Shown: positions 44,334 to 55,900 of the stretch, one piece after another | Position numbering within the stretch: the stretch's first letter is position 1 | How the letters are laid out: each line of letters begins with the position of its first letter | Source: Metallyticus violacea | Lineage: Eukaryota > Arthropoda > Insecta > Mantodea > Metallyticidae | Length of the DNA stretch: 64,000 nucleotides | Assembly (NCBI GenBank): GCA_030762175.1 | Contig: CM060831.1 | Location: 137,256,501 to 137,320,500, forward strand | Direction: 5' to 3' | The notes under the pieces: model-generated | Told to the model about the DNA's origin: nothing | Databases searched by the model: none | Seen by the model: the letters and a program-made list of their open reading frames with translations, nothing else | Program-made: the position numbers and the translations under genes

Positions 44334-44700
44334 GGGTGTGTTCAAAATTATGACGAAAAGCTACAATACAAACTTCCAGTCTGTCATGTAAAGATTACTA
44401 CACATGTTGTGGCATTTCAGCAAAAGTTTCAGAACAGACTGCTGTAATACGTCGTTTCAGATCTTACACTGTAGTTGGTATGTCTTTGTAGACAGTGTCT
44501 TTTAGCTTTCCCCACAGAGAAATGTCTAAAGGTGATAAATCCGTGAATGGGCAGGTCCTTCTCCCAATCCAACGATTTTGAAATAATCGGCGAAGACAAG
44601 CGTAAATGGGATATCTTTCAGCAAGAAAGAACAAAATTCTTTCTACATTCTCCATACACCATGAGCATGTTTACTTTTTATTGTGGTATCATCTTTCAGT
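44334..44700 (-). mobile_element. internally deleted mariner remnant
   Basis: On the minus strand the sequence starts MLMVYGECRKN near 44675, a typical first-HTH start (..YGECR.N...A...Y.ERYP). It changes frame to LAERYPI, then jumps directly to RLFQNRWIGRR and LSPLDISLWGKLKDTVYKDIP at 44475-44560. That is the block around the last catalytic Asp (SPDLTPLDFFLWG.LKD.VY). The second and part of the third catalytic regions are deleted. The end near 44334, gggtgtgttcaaaatta, may be the terminal repeat; its partner was not found. Confidence 0.82.
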
Positions 44701-45229
44701 ACATCCTACTTCAAGAACTACCATAAAGTACTGGCAAGGAAGTCGTAATGCAGTTAGTGTAAAGGAAACAGAATGTAACAAACATACGAACATCGTAGCC
44801 ACACTAAACTAAGCAGTTAAGTGGAGCAGACAACTGTAGATATTTAAACATTTCATATTACTATAGCTCGTCAACTATTCCATTAGAATCGTGCAATAAA
44901 CACTATTTACATTCTAATTTCCTCTAGTTTTATTTTCTTGATGTCAATAGGCATTGTTTCATTTTTTTCAAGAAATACACTTTCTAATAATTATTAACAA
45001 CTGTATATGGGCTGCAATTATTAGTCCTTATCTAAACTTCAGTTCTATAAAAGCACCACATCAATAGACTTCCCATTTCAGAAATGTTTACAATACTAGT
45101 TTCAGATGATTCAACCTGCATAGTGTATAATAATTTATCTTGAGAATTTCACTATTTATTTATCTTTGGTAATTCATTGAAACAAAAGTATATAAAAATG
45201 GGACGCGTTTAATTTTTTTGTACATATTT
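44701..45229. other. unassigned AT-rich DNA
   Basis: No gene recognised. Confidence 0.4.
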
Positions 45230-46215
45230 CTCTCATTTACAAACACGATTTTTTTCCAAAGAATAGGAAACTTCTCAATTCCATTATCGAATGAAGAGTA
45301 GGGTTGAGTTTCCAGTCAGTTGTGCACGATTGCTTCTACATCTCCGTCGCTATCGAATCGTCAACTTCCCAACACTTCATTTAAAGGCCTAAACATATGG
45401 TAATTGCAAGGGATAAGTCTGGACTATAGGAAGAGTGTTCCAATGCTGTCCAGGAGAGTTTTCCTCTGTTAAAGCAGCTGTATGCGGACAGGCGTTATCA
45501 TGGAGAAGAAGAATTTGTTAAATCGATTGTTGATGTTCTTTTCGTCAATAAGCACGTTTTGTTCAACCAAAACTGACGTTAATAAGCTGCATTGATTGTT
45601 TACGTTCATGAAAAAAATTGACGAACAAAATATTTTGGGATTCCCAGAAAACTGTCAAGAGAACATACCCAGGAGAGTTTTGCTTCGACAGTTCTCTTTC
45701 TTTTTCTCCACTCCATTTCGCTGCTTCGACTCAGAAGTTTAGTGGTGTACCCATGTTTCATTACATTTCGACTCAATGCAGAAACCTTTCTCTTTGATCT
45801 CAGTATTGAGTCAAAAGACTCTGACACAATTCCACATATGCAGCATTTTGATCCTCAGGAGAGTTCTAGACATCCACCTTGCTCAGACTTTTCGGTAGGA
45901 CATCTGAAATGATAGACTAGGCACTTCCATAACTTATCCCAATCTCAGAAACGTTCTGAAATCGTCAGACGTCGATAAGGTCTCGAACGGTCAGAATGTG
46001 TGTGTCTTTTGCATATGTCCTAGGTCGACGTTGCTGACTTACATTTTCCATAGATCGCGTCCTTCTGTGAAACTCTTGTGCCTTTCATGTACTGTCTTAG
46101 CATCAATCAGTGCGTTTAATATTTGTAAAATTTCGATTGATTTTATACCTTACTGTGTCAAAAAAATTGCACAATGGGCGAGTATACCTCTTGTTCGGAC
46201 ATGATGCTAGTGACA
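45230..46215 (-). mobile_element. full-span but degraded mariner transposase
   Basis: Read on the minus strand from about 46190, decayed frames give IKSIEILQILNAL and ERHKSFTEGRD, the N-terminal HTH region (F.WHKRF.EGR). VMKHGYTTKLLSRSSEMEWRK follows near 45700-45760, for DETWV..Y.PE.K.QS.QW with the key Asp and W altered. LLLHDNACPHTA lies near 45490-45525, the second catalytic Asp block HDNARPHTA, which is retained. SRLIPCNYHMFRPLNEVLG, for SPDLAPCDYH.FGPLKE, lies near 45370-45420. FDNGIEKFPILWKK near 45270 gives the C-terminus. All three catalytic regions can be located but not in one frame. Confidence 0.83.
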
Positions 46216-47044
46216 AACCAAAAGGCTATGTGAGGCAAACCGGTTTCTTTCTATTTCTCTAACACTGACGCATAATATTTCATACTTACAAGGTGTAAAA
46301 TCTAAATTCCTGTTTATATTTGATTCCCCTCGTATTTATTTTTAAATGCTAACATTGTTTTCGCAGATGGCCTTCCTTCTGTGTGTTATAAACTGCTTCA
46401 ATTGTTTCTTGAAATAGGGTCGTATAATGTAAGATGTCTACGTACCTCATCAACATACATTACAATATTTAATCACAAGTAATATCACATAAGGGCGTAT
46501 GCGATAAACTCACAATGTAGTGAATGTATTATGGATACTTAAACTTTTCAACCGATCTTGCAAAAGACGGATGTTGAATTTCAGTAATGCCAAAATGGAG
46601 AACAACCATATACCGGTTTGAACTATTTCATGATTTGTTTGTCGTTAATTGATACGTTTTGATGCTGTCAATACCTTGCCACCGCCTGCTAGCAAAAGTC
46701 AGTGATGCGTGCTCATGAATTGTTGTGGGGACATAGAATTTTTTACACAAACAAATGCATTTCGCGCGGTAAAGGGATTTGATAAAATTACGGTAATGTC
46801 ACTATGTTATCGAGCTGTGATTGATTTACCCTTTGTTTCATTTCATTTGCCATTTTATGATGATGTCACATAAGTAAAATAGCCAATATAAATTAGTTCG
46901 GCATAGTATGAAACACAATAAGGTACGTATCTACTATGAAAGTGATTTTACTGTACTCGTTTCGAAATTCCGAAATGAATACGGTAAAAATTCACATTCT
47001 GTAATAGTTTTTTTAAATATAGTAGTTTAACTAGTCTAATAGTT
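46216..47044. other. unassigned DNA
   Basis: No gene recognised. Confidence 0.4.
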
Positions 47045-47100
47045 TGAATAGTTTATTTAACGTCCGTTTTTACCACTGAGGCACCACACTCGGTCTGTTG
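47045..47100 (-). mobile_element. SINE-B tail fragment
   Basis: tttaacgtccgtttttacca and ctgaggcaccacactcgg match the tail segment at 42310-42350 (tttaacgcccattttaagta, ctgaggcatcacaggcgg). Only about 55 bp remains. Confidence 0.65.
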
Positions 47101-48479
47101 TAGTTATGTACTAAATGAAGTATAAGCTATAAGATATGTTAGGAACCGTATTACGTAAGGTATTATTATAAATTTAAATGATCAACATTCGAATAATTGC
47201 ATAACCTTGGGTATATAAATAATATAATCGACTAAACTAAATTTGGAATTGTCTACTCATCGTTTACTAAGCTTCTATTTTAAATGTATTAGTATCCCAG
47301 TGTGGTACAAACTATTTTCCCACGACAATGCGTAAAGATGCAATTTACCCAGTCATGTTAGTGTCTCAGGCGAGTTTTTAAAACTCTCGTGCCTAAAGAA
47401 ATCACTTGTACGAAATTAACGATTTACCTCGATCTTTCATGACTAACACAGATAAGTAACAAATTTATCATTCATATCCACATTTTATTGTATTATCCTC
47501 TAGATACGTATTGATTGCATGTAACATTCTACTTTTTCTAACCTCTTTGTTGACTATGGTCGGTGTAGACGCCCATAAAATTATGATGTTATAATCTCTC
47601 CATCTTAAAATATTTATTAATTTTTTTTTTTTTTTTTTTTACGCTTGTGGAAAAAAGTGCATGATGCACATTCTTAAGTTATTTTTTTAGACTTTATACT
47701 CGTCCAAAAATGCCGCTTTGTTGTAGGTATAGTACTATTTTTCCAGAAAAAAAATTAATAAAAACTGAATGCACATAATTGTTTGGCGAAACCGTCAACT
47801 TTCAGCATACTAAACAAAAGTTATCTTCGCAATAAAACAAGAGAAGGTGCTGTGTACTACGCAAGAAATGACGATCGCCTTAACAGTCACGTTTTTCAGC
47901 AGCCAATGGCTAGTTTTATCTTGTTAATTATTGAGAATTCCGGCTTTCCCTCATATATTATACAAGTAGCCGGATCGTAAAAGAAAGCGTGATGCATAAA
48001 CACAAGTTGTTATGTATGAACAGAAAATAATTTACTTAAACGTGAATATTTCATTATGAGCGGAGTTTATGAAACTGTTAGGTATGCTTTCACTTTTCCT
48101 ACGAATCCATTCAAATTATTTGATCTTCAGATGTGAATGTTTTGGTTGTTAAGAAGCCTAATACTCTTGAAAGTGCTTCGTGGTTCATACTGCTTACTTG
48201 CTAAGAGTAACACATTATTGCGAATCGGCGATTTATCTCGTTAAATTAAACTTTTTCTTTTAATTTCTGTGGTAAGTACGAAGATAGATTTCTATTCTGC
48301 AATATACTTATTAAATTATTGCTGCTAACATATCACTTCTTATAAATTAACTCATGTACGGTTTTGGCGCTGTGTTTGTTTTGCACATTATCTAAATGAA
48401 GATACGAGAACTAACTAAATATATATGCAAATTTGTATTGTTTAATTGGATATGATTGAATCGTTAGCAACGGGGAAGC
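47101..48479. other. unassigned AT-rich DNA
   Basis: No gene recognised. A long poly-T run lies at 47621-47640. Confidence 0.4.
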
Positions 48480-48975
48480 ATTTCAGTCACTTAAGTCTTG
48501 CTCACGACTGACCGTTTGTGTCCAGGCCCCTAGTGGGAGCATCTCCTGGAGGAAGTGATAAGGAAGGAGACATCGGACGGTCAAAATCCATAGTTGGTGA
48601 GGTGCGGACATAGACAGAATTCCTCATGTTCCTTGGTAGAATGTCCCGGCTTCGGCGGTACCCTCCCTTCAACAAGTTCGAATCTCTCAGAAGGGGCGAT
48701 TCCATACCGAGACAGAAACATTTCAAAAGTGCAAGCTACCGTCACACTGCATACAACAATATCTCCTGGCACTTTCGAACCTGTAGATAGTGGAAAATTC
48801 ATGCAAAAGAAGGGTGAGTCCCAAAATACGCCTAAGCGACCAGAGAAAACAAAAAAAGAAGAAAGAAAGAAAATGAGAAAAAAGAAAGAAAATGTCAGAT
48901 GGCATGTTCCAACAGAAATGAACACAGAACCTCCCGAATGCGAGTCTCAAGCGTTAAAGCCCTAGTACCCCACTC
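48480..48975 (-). mobile_element. SINE-C copy 1
   Basis: Shared with 52950-53372 and 62665-63135. Plus-strand landmarks in order are gaccgtttgtgtccaggc, cagaaacatttcaaaagtgc, aagctaccgtcacactgc, cctaagcgaccagagaaa, and near the right end gaacacagaacctcccgaat, gcgagtctcaagcgtt and ccccactcgg. On the minus strand that right end is a tRNA-like head. The 114-123 codon open frames on both strands here are repeat artefacts. The A-rich aagaaag stretch at 48845-48895 is an expansion not seen in other copies. Confidence 0.82.
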
Positions 48976-51900
48976 GGTTAATTTGTATTGTTAATTACTA
49001 CAGCCCAAAAATTATGCAACATGTATTTTCTAGGATATATTTAAGTCAGACAGAAATGAGCATGTTTCCCTTCTTTTGGAGTCGGTAGGGCCAGATTTTA
49101 TTTTGACTATTTTGGCTTCTCTTGCCTAGTTTAAGGCTTAAAACTCCTCCCCCCCCTGTTTTGGATCATTGTGGATTTTTTTCTGAAATTATTTACTCAT
49201 TTCAAAAAGCAAATAAAAATGTCAATATACCGAAGTGAAAAAAATTAAAACAATTAAATGGAATGTTCACCGCACAAAAATATTCTGTTGAGCATCTTGT
49301 TATACATTTATTTCTCTTTAAGCAGTTAAAAACTTTCTGCTCAACCCATTCAGTTAAGCTCTTTAAACAGCAGAAACTTCATTAGGGAAAGGAACGCACG
49401 GTTACCTTGGACATACGAATACCAGGAAATAGAGAGGATGGGGGAAGTACTGTAGTTTTGATTAGTACTGTCGGCGACAGATTTTGTAACCAAGCTGGTC
49501 ATGAAAGTGTAGACTTTGCTGGTATAGCTATTTTGCTCGTCATCGCAAAAAATGAAATTGAGCAACGTTGTTGCTTTGTTATCGATTGGCACAGCGTACC
49601 ACAAGCGAATATTTGTTTTGATGTAATCTATAGTTATTTCATTGAAAATATCATGAGTTTGTGAAATTGTTACGGTTTATGCTAGTTCTATGTGAGGTTG
49701 TTTTAAGAGTCGCTGTTGCATTCATAGTCAAAGTCTTAGATTCAAACCCCTTCGTAGTGAAAACACGTTCTTGATTAAACTATGAAAAAAAGTCTTTGTT
49801 AAGTTACAAGCACGAAACTCCAAATTGTTTAAAACCTGTATGAACAACTGAACAGGCTTCACAGCGCATTAGTTTTGCTTACGGAAATAAGGTGGGCATC
49901 TCGTGGTAAATTACTTCTACTTTAGTAACACTCTTTAGGTTTTCACGATCGGCGTTATTATTATTGAAATTAATCATTACCGGGATGTTTTGCGGTTGAT
50001 TTAAATGAATTTTAAAACCAGAGCTTTAGTGACTCTACGGTGGGCATCACCAATGTACTGAAAGTGTCTAGAGAGGCAAAGATACAGAACCGTTAGAATT
50101 CGGAGATAGAAGTGTTAGGAAAGCTGTGGCGCATTGTTTGTTGACCGATAACGGATTACAAACCTTGCTTATTTAAAAACTTTGGTCTTTGTTTGTGTTC
50201 TGCGGTGTTACTCTATTTCAAAAGCTTCTCTTCTAGCCAAATTAAAATATTTTGTTGTTGCAATTTCTTTTGTTTGTTTGTTTTTTTTAATTTATTCTTC
50301 GGCTATTTTGAATGGCTCATTCTGCTGATATGTTCTTGGACGATAAACAAATGTCTGAACGTTCATCCTGTTAGATATACCAGTTGATAAGAATATGGTT
50401 GTGAAGTCAATTCACTAAAGTTCACGCACTGTCCTAAGTTTAGCCACATCAACACATTTGTATGTTAAATATGAGTGTTGCGCTGTGCCCCATTAACGTG
50501 AAAATAATACATCCTTATATTTAATTATTCTCAAAGAATTTTAATCCGTGGAGGACCACAAAAGAAAACTTTAGAGATAGGAATGGTAAAAAGGCCTCAT
50601 GCGTTACCGCTGCCTTGTGGCAGAACCTTAGTGCTTCAAAGGTTAAGAACGAAAAACCTAATAAAATTACAAGATCATAAACAAGTATGGTGGATCTAAT
50701 GGAAGGAAAGAAGATAAAAAATAATGAGTTATGTTTATATCATGCTTAAATAAATTGTAATGGGATAAACATATTTGAAAAAAATTACATTGCGACAGTT
50801 TAAGTTCAATCTACTTAGAGTCAAGGAAGTGAAATTTAAATAAATCAATATTATGTGAGGCTCGAAAGTAATAGTGACATACAAGTAGTAAAAATGAATG
50901 CTATAACTTGGATTCAATGTAATCCCTGCCGCACTGCTGGAAGACGCTGAACACTCTATCTAGCTAAGCCGGGAAGGATCGACCTTCTGCTACACTGTAG
51001 TGTGGGTTATTCCGACTTCTGCTGCTAACCCCCTCCTGTCCATCATCGATCCATCTCCACATGTGATTAAATCAAATCAACAGAAAGCGCTTCGAGGACA
51101 GGGTGACCTGAATGTAACCCACCTCCCATGCTGTCACGTTCTTGTCGAAAGACTGACACACAATGGGCCACCGTCTGATATTGCAAGTTTCCATTTCCAT
51201 AGGCTTTGAAAAAGCATTCACGACATTCTCTTGCGTTTTGTCAGGTGTCATGTGAGGTTTAATTCATACTCTCTGCTCATTTTTAGAAAACATCTCTTTG
51301 GAGCGGTTCAAATTAACACCACTACTTGAGAATTTCGTATTCGTTCGTCTACATGCAAACTCTAATGACGCTGATTGCATTGTACAGCCTTGCTCTTCCC
51401 CTAGACATTCTGAGAACAACAAGGTTCTCACACGTTCATTAGCAGTGTGGCGATAGTATTGTCACTGCATTTTTTCCAACTACCGTCAATAAAGAATATT
51501 TGCTGTTGGAGCGGCTTATTTGAGGAGTGAAACAATTTCCAGGTGGAACAGTAAACATGATGCAGTTAGAGACAAGGAGAATCAATGTCAGAGATCTCAA
51601 AATGGAAGATATGCAGGACAGATAGAAATAAGACATTAGCTGTATAATCCTATGTTATACGTCCTCTGGTAAAGAATTCGATAGTTTAAATAGTTAATAT
51701 TTATTAATTTTCTAAATCTACTTATATGTTTAACTGTTACATAGTGTGTTTCAGACCCCATCCAAAAGTAGACCTATTTGTATTCACTCCGATTTGGTCG
51801 AATTCTTACGTTCACTGTAGTATTTCTTTAGTAACAGTGTTTTGGAGCTCTTTAAATAATCAGTACACAATATCCTTAATAAAATTCACATTAAATGAAG

Positions 51901-52204
51901 TCTTTATGGATCATTTCAGGTGGAAGATGCTTTATGACTGGAGCTTTTCCTGGGAAACAAAATTTGCCTGCATATTCAGGTAGGAAGTTGCATTAATAGT
52001 TTATCCAAGAAAAAATAAAATAAGGACAATGATAAGAATGTCTGAAACAAAAAATTGCCTCATTGCGTTTCTGTTTATCTTTTGCCTTAATGACCTGCAA
52101 TAGATTCACTTTGTAAGCATTGCACTGCAGTTTATGTGCAGTTGATCGTGGGATATTCAACTACCTGACGGCTTTTAGTGCTTTATTAGCACGTTCAATA
52201 ACAA
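48976..52204. other. unassigned DNA
   Basis: No gene or repeat family recognised. A 65-codon minus-strand frame at 51439-51636 begins with a hydrophobic, signal-like stretch but matches nothing I know. The patch 51000-51240 is less AT-rich, with an open frame ending just before a LEKAF-like run; it may be a very old LINE trace but cannot be supported. Confidence 0.4.
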
Positions 52205-52435
52205 GAGGGATGGCCGAGGCTTCTAAGGTACGGAAGGTCTGAGGTTCGAATCCCGATAGGACCTTTCTACTAGACTGATAATTTTTGCAGGTTTTCCTCG
52301 CTCTTCTTCATTGACAAATATCGAGGACCTGAAGCGCTTCTTTCCTCCCTCCAATTTATCATTTCAGTTAATGTATCATCAGTATCCACTCTGTGATGTC
52401 ATAGAACTAAAATAGTCGTTCAATATTATGCTTGA
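52205..52435 (+). mobile_element. SINE-B variant, plus strand
   Basis: The head is gggatggccgaggcttctaa with B box aggttcgaatcccg (52243-52256). The body has gcaggttttcctcgc and cgcttctttcctccc. The tail has atgtatcatcagtatccac, then gtgatgtcatag and gttcaatattatgcttgac. The body is shorter and more divergent than the copies at 32245 and 42297, but tail and head agree. Confidence 0.78.
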
Positions 52436-52949
52436 CTGGCCGTCAACTTTATGATCAGGACAATGCTAATCTCTGTTATCTTTCTTTGCCATTCACGAAT
52501 TGATGGTTATATCGTGGTTTCCTACTATTCTTAGTACTGAAATTTTGTTCGATCTAGGTTATTTGATTTTGTTTCTAAAAAAAATGAATAACACTATGAC
52601 TTCTCCTGTAGAGCAGTAATTTTGTCATCCCTTCAGCAGTAACTTAACATATATGAAAACAAACGTAAACAATATTTGATATCATAAACAAGATTTGAAT
52701 TGCGATTCTTCGTACTCGAGTATCATCAACAGTAATTGCATTCTAGTTTGGTTTATTATTAGCCTTCTGAATATTTCTTTTTATTAACCATAGGAAATTA
52801 TTAACCTCCTGAGAAGCTCCCGACCTGGAGTACTAGGGTTTGATTTCGAGGTGGCCTTCACCTAAACATAGTAACCTATAATCTTACGCAGAAACTACCT
52901 AGACTTAGATTGGTTGGATTGTTAGGGACGGAGGAAGATATTTCTGTAC
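52436..52949. other. unassigned DNA
   Basis: No gene recognised. Confidence 0.4.
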
Positions 52950-53372
52950 ATCTTTTCTCAACGATTGGCCGTTTGTGCCTAAGTCCCCAGTAAGAGAATC
53001 TCCTATAGGATTAAGATAAGCGAAACACCACCAGGAACCAGGGACTGTGAGATATGGACATAGATAGAGACCTTGTCAATGCCTCCACCCCGATACCAAG
53101 ACAATAACCTTTCCAAAGTGCAAGCCACCGTCACGACGTACCAGCCCACTTTATACCAGCATTTTCGACCAATGGAAAGAACCGATATAAAATGGAAGCG
53201 CGGTGAGTTCGTGGAAAGGAAAGATTCACGAATCTAGCCTTGGCCTAAGCGACCAATGGAAACCACGAATAAATCCAAGGTCAGGCTGGCCGGCCCCAAA
53301 TGGAATTGAACTCGGAACCTCTGGATACAATCCCAAGCGTTATTGCCTGAATCACCCCACTCGGACTCATAA
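52950..53372 (-). mobile_element. SINE-C copy 2
   Basis: Landmarks in order are gattggccgtttgtgcc, agtccccagtaagaga, aacctttccaaagtgcaagc, caccgtcacgacg, gcctaagcgaccaatgg, attgaactcggaacctct, caatcccaagcgttatt and caccccactcgg. The reverse complement of the last 70 bp gives the tRNA-like head. A 61-codon open frame here is not a gene. Confidence 0.83.
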
Positions 53373-55035
53373 AGACAGAGGCCCCTAAGGGTGGCTTATC
53401 CTTTGAGAAATTACTAAAGTAAACATATGTCTATCACTGTGCTAGCAAATGTGACTTGGATCGACTAGGAACAAGATGGAAAGCTGAAATTATTAGATTC
53501 GGAGCGGGAAAGCAGTGACCTTGAAAGGAAGAAAATGAACAGAAACTGCTTTTAAGGTGAGATCAGAGGCTCTATATTACTAATGCGAAGCTATTCATTT
53601 TAATATACCTTTATCTCAGAAAGTGTTACAGATACCTGTGAAACTTTTTACTGCATATTTCTCATTAATTATAAGTTCTGAGCTCTAGTTTAGAGGATGT
53701 GGTTTATAAAAATAATAATTATTTTTGTAACAATTACTTTTTTATAAAAATAAAATTATATTAATGTTCATGTACAAAAAGCTCTTATGCAAATGACTTG
53801 AAACTAGAGCGCAGCAATGAATGTAATAATGTACATCAACTGTAAATATTCATGCTTCTATTTCTTCTGCAAATTTTGCACTTACTACTAAAATAGCGTT
53901 AAAGTTAATACAACTAATTGTCAATTTACATACTAATCCATTTCTTGTGCCTACGTCTTCATACAAAGTAATATTACCACCACACACATTACAGGAGATA
54001 GTTTCCAACACTGTAATTAAAATATTCTAATTAATCACTATATTTATATTTCTTTATTGTCTTCAACATCTTCCATATGATTACCAGATATCTAGGGGCA
54101 GCGTATTGGTTTATCATTTACTGAATTATTTTCTTCAGAAATAGGTCTATTGTTTTCATTATCATTATTACCATGCTGTTCTGGATAGTTTGTAATACCT
54201 GTTTCTTTCGTTTCGAAATTTTTTATAAACCCTGGTGAACTTATGCATGATATTAAGTGTATATAGGAAAGAAAACTGGGATGTCTGGTTGTAAAACTCA
54301 AAATAAACACAAAACATTCCAATTGCTTCAAAAATTAAACACACGAGCAGTCATTTCTGTTAATGACGTATGAAAAAGTAATTTATCTACAAATACATGC
54401 AACCACAGCCTTCTATAAAAATGTTTTCAGAGATGTTTTCATTTTTATGCAATAGTGCGGGATATTAAAAGAAGAGTTTGAACATAAAACATATTACGTA
54501 ATTGAAATCGCTTACAATTGGAATTTTTCAATAAATGATATAGCAAATATACCTTTCAGTAGCCATGCTTCAAAGTTACATTTCAGACTTTTAGAAACAA
54601 AAGATGGAATGTTGTATCTTAAAATAAAAAAAAGCATGTGCATTGCACTTGCTACGCATAAAGTTACATCAACTAATTGTTTTTCGAGTGCAGTTATCAA
54701 CACTTTCTAATCCCACTCTCAGGTTCGAACCAGGGGATCAGTAACGGAACGTTGCAGCTGTAGAAAGTTCATATTATAAACGCAATCAATTAACATGCAA
54801 ACTCTCGGAGCATCTTGCTGAACCAAAACGAGCTTCAGGAAAAACTTTCTCCGTGCTTAGTGACCTTGCACACCGTTAAATCCGCGGTCAATGAAGCGAA
54901 AGGCAAAACACGTATCGTTAACATTTGTTATTTTCCAGACGGTCTCTTGATCCGCTACATGAGTTCCTGAAAGTGGAATTAGTTTTTGTTTATTTTTAAT
55001 CTTTTCAGCAGCTTATATGACAGTTTTCGGAGTCA
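53373..55035. other. unassigned AT-rich DNA
   Basis: No gene recognised. Confidence 0.4.
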
Positions 55036-55037
55036 TA

Positions 55038-55898
55038 TACAGAGTGACCTAATATAATATGACGGTTTCCAGAGCCTTCTTATGGGACATTCGTATAGAA
55101 TTAAATAAAAATACTTTTTCAAGGAACAAGTAGCACAATGGAATTTATTAATCTGTACTTGTTTTTTAAAAATCACTAGTGACCCAATGTAATATGACGG
55201 TTTTCAGAACGCTGCCATTTCTAGTAACTTTGGTTTACAGCTATGGTGTTGGTTGCTATGCAACTAGGCAATTTATTCTGTCCATTTATAAACAATAATA
55301 TTGAAAATTGGACGGTTGAAAAACGTGCATTCGTTGTTGTTACAAGATTTATTGAATCTAAGTCAATCTCCTACGTTCAGAGTAGATGTAGGGTAGAATT
55401 TAATGCGCCAGAAATGTGGCAACACTGGACTTTCACATGGATGATAATGATAAAAATTAGTTTTGATTCCAGCAGTTCACACTGCTCTTGAAACAATGAA
55501 GACTGTGCGGATACTGTTTCCTGGACGCATAATTTCTCAATTTGCTGATGTTGTCTGATCAACCTGGCTGCAAACTAATTTTTATGGGGATACTTGAAAA
55601 GTAAAGTGTACTGCGACAGGCCACAGATCATCACGCACTTAAAAGGAAACACAACTCGTCAAATTAGGGACATAAATCACGTTTTATTGAGCGAGTTATG
55701 GTAAACTTTTCGACCCGATTTCACGAATGTGTTCGTTGTCGTGAAGCCCATTTAAAAAATGTGATTTTTAAACAATAGGTTCATATTAATAAAGTGCATC
55801 GTGTTGCTTGTTACTTGAAAAAGTATTTTATTTAACTCTATACGAGTGTCCCACAAGAAGGTTCTGAAAACCGTCACATTCCATTTGCTCACTCTGTA
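55038..55898 (+). mobile_element. internally deleted mariner with TA target duplications
   Basis: An 861-bp element starting tacagagtgacc and ending gctcactctgta, flanked by TA at 55036-55037 and 55899-55900. The termini share about 40 bp of imperfect inverted sequence (tatgacggtttccagag against the complement of ctgaaaaccgtcaca), with further similarity inward to about 120 bp. The interior encodes an N-terminal HTH start, WTVEKRAFVVVTRFIESKS (55302-55360), then VRILFPGRIISQFADVV. Next comes FLWGYLKSKVYCDRPQ-like sequence near 55578, TTRQIRDINHVLLSELW and a C-terminus near 55750. The catalytic middle is deleted. A second copy of the terminal motif lies at about 55180-55222. Confidence 0.9.
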
Positions 55899-55900
55899 TA

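Noticed and set aside
48581..48965. 114- to 123-codon open frames on both strands, the longest in this part
   Set aside because: They lie entirely within SINE-C copy 1; the other SINE-C copies do not keep the frame.
51439..51636. 65-codon frame with a signal-peptide-like start
   Set aside because: Too short, no known family, and hydrophobic starts arise easily in T-rich DNA.
54718..54750. caggttcgaacca, a B-box-like sequence
   Set aside because: No A box upstream at the right distance and no body matching the SINE families here.
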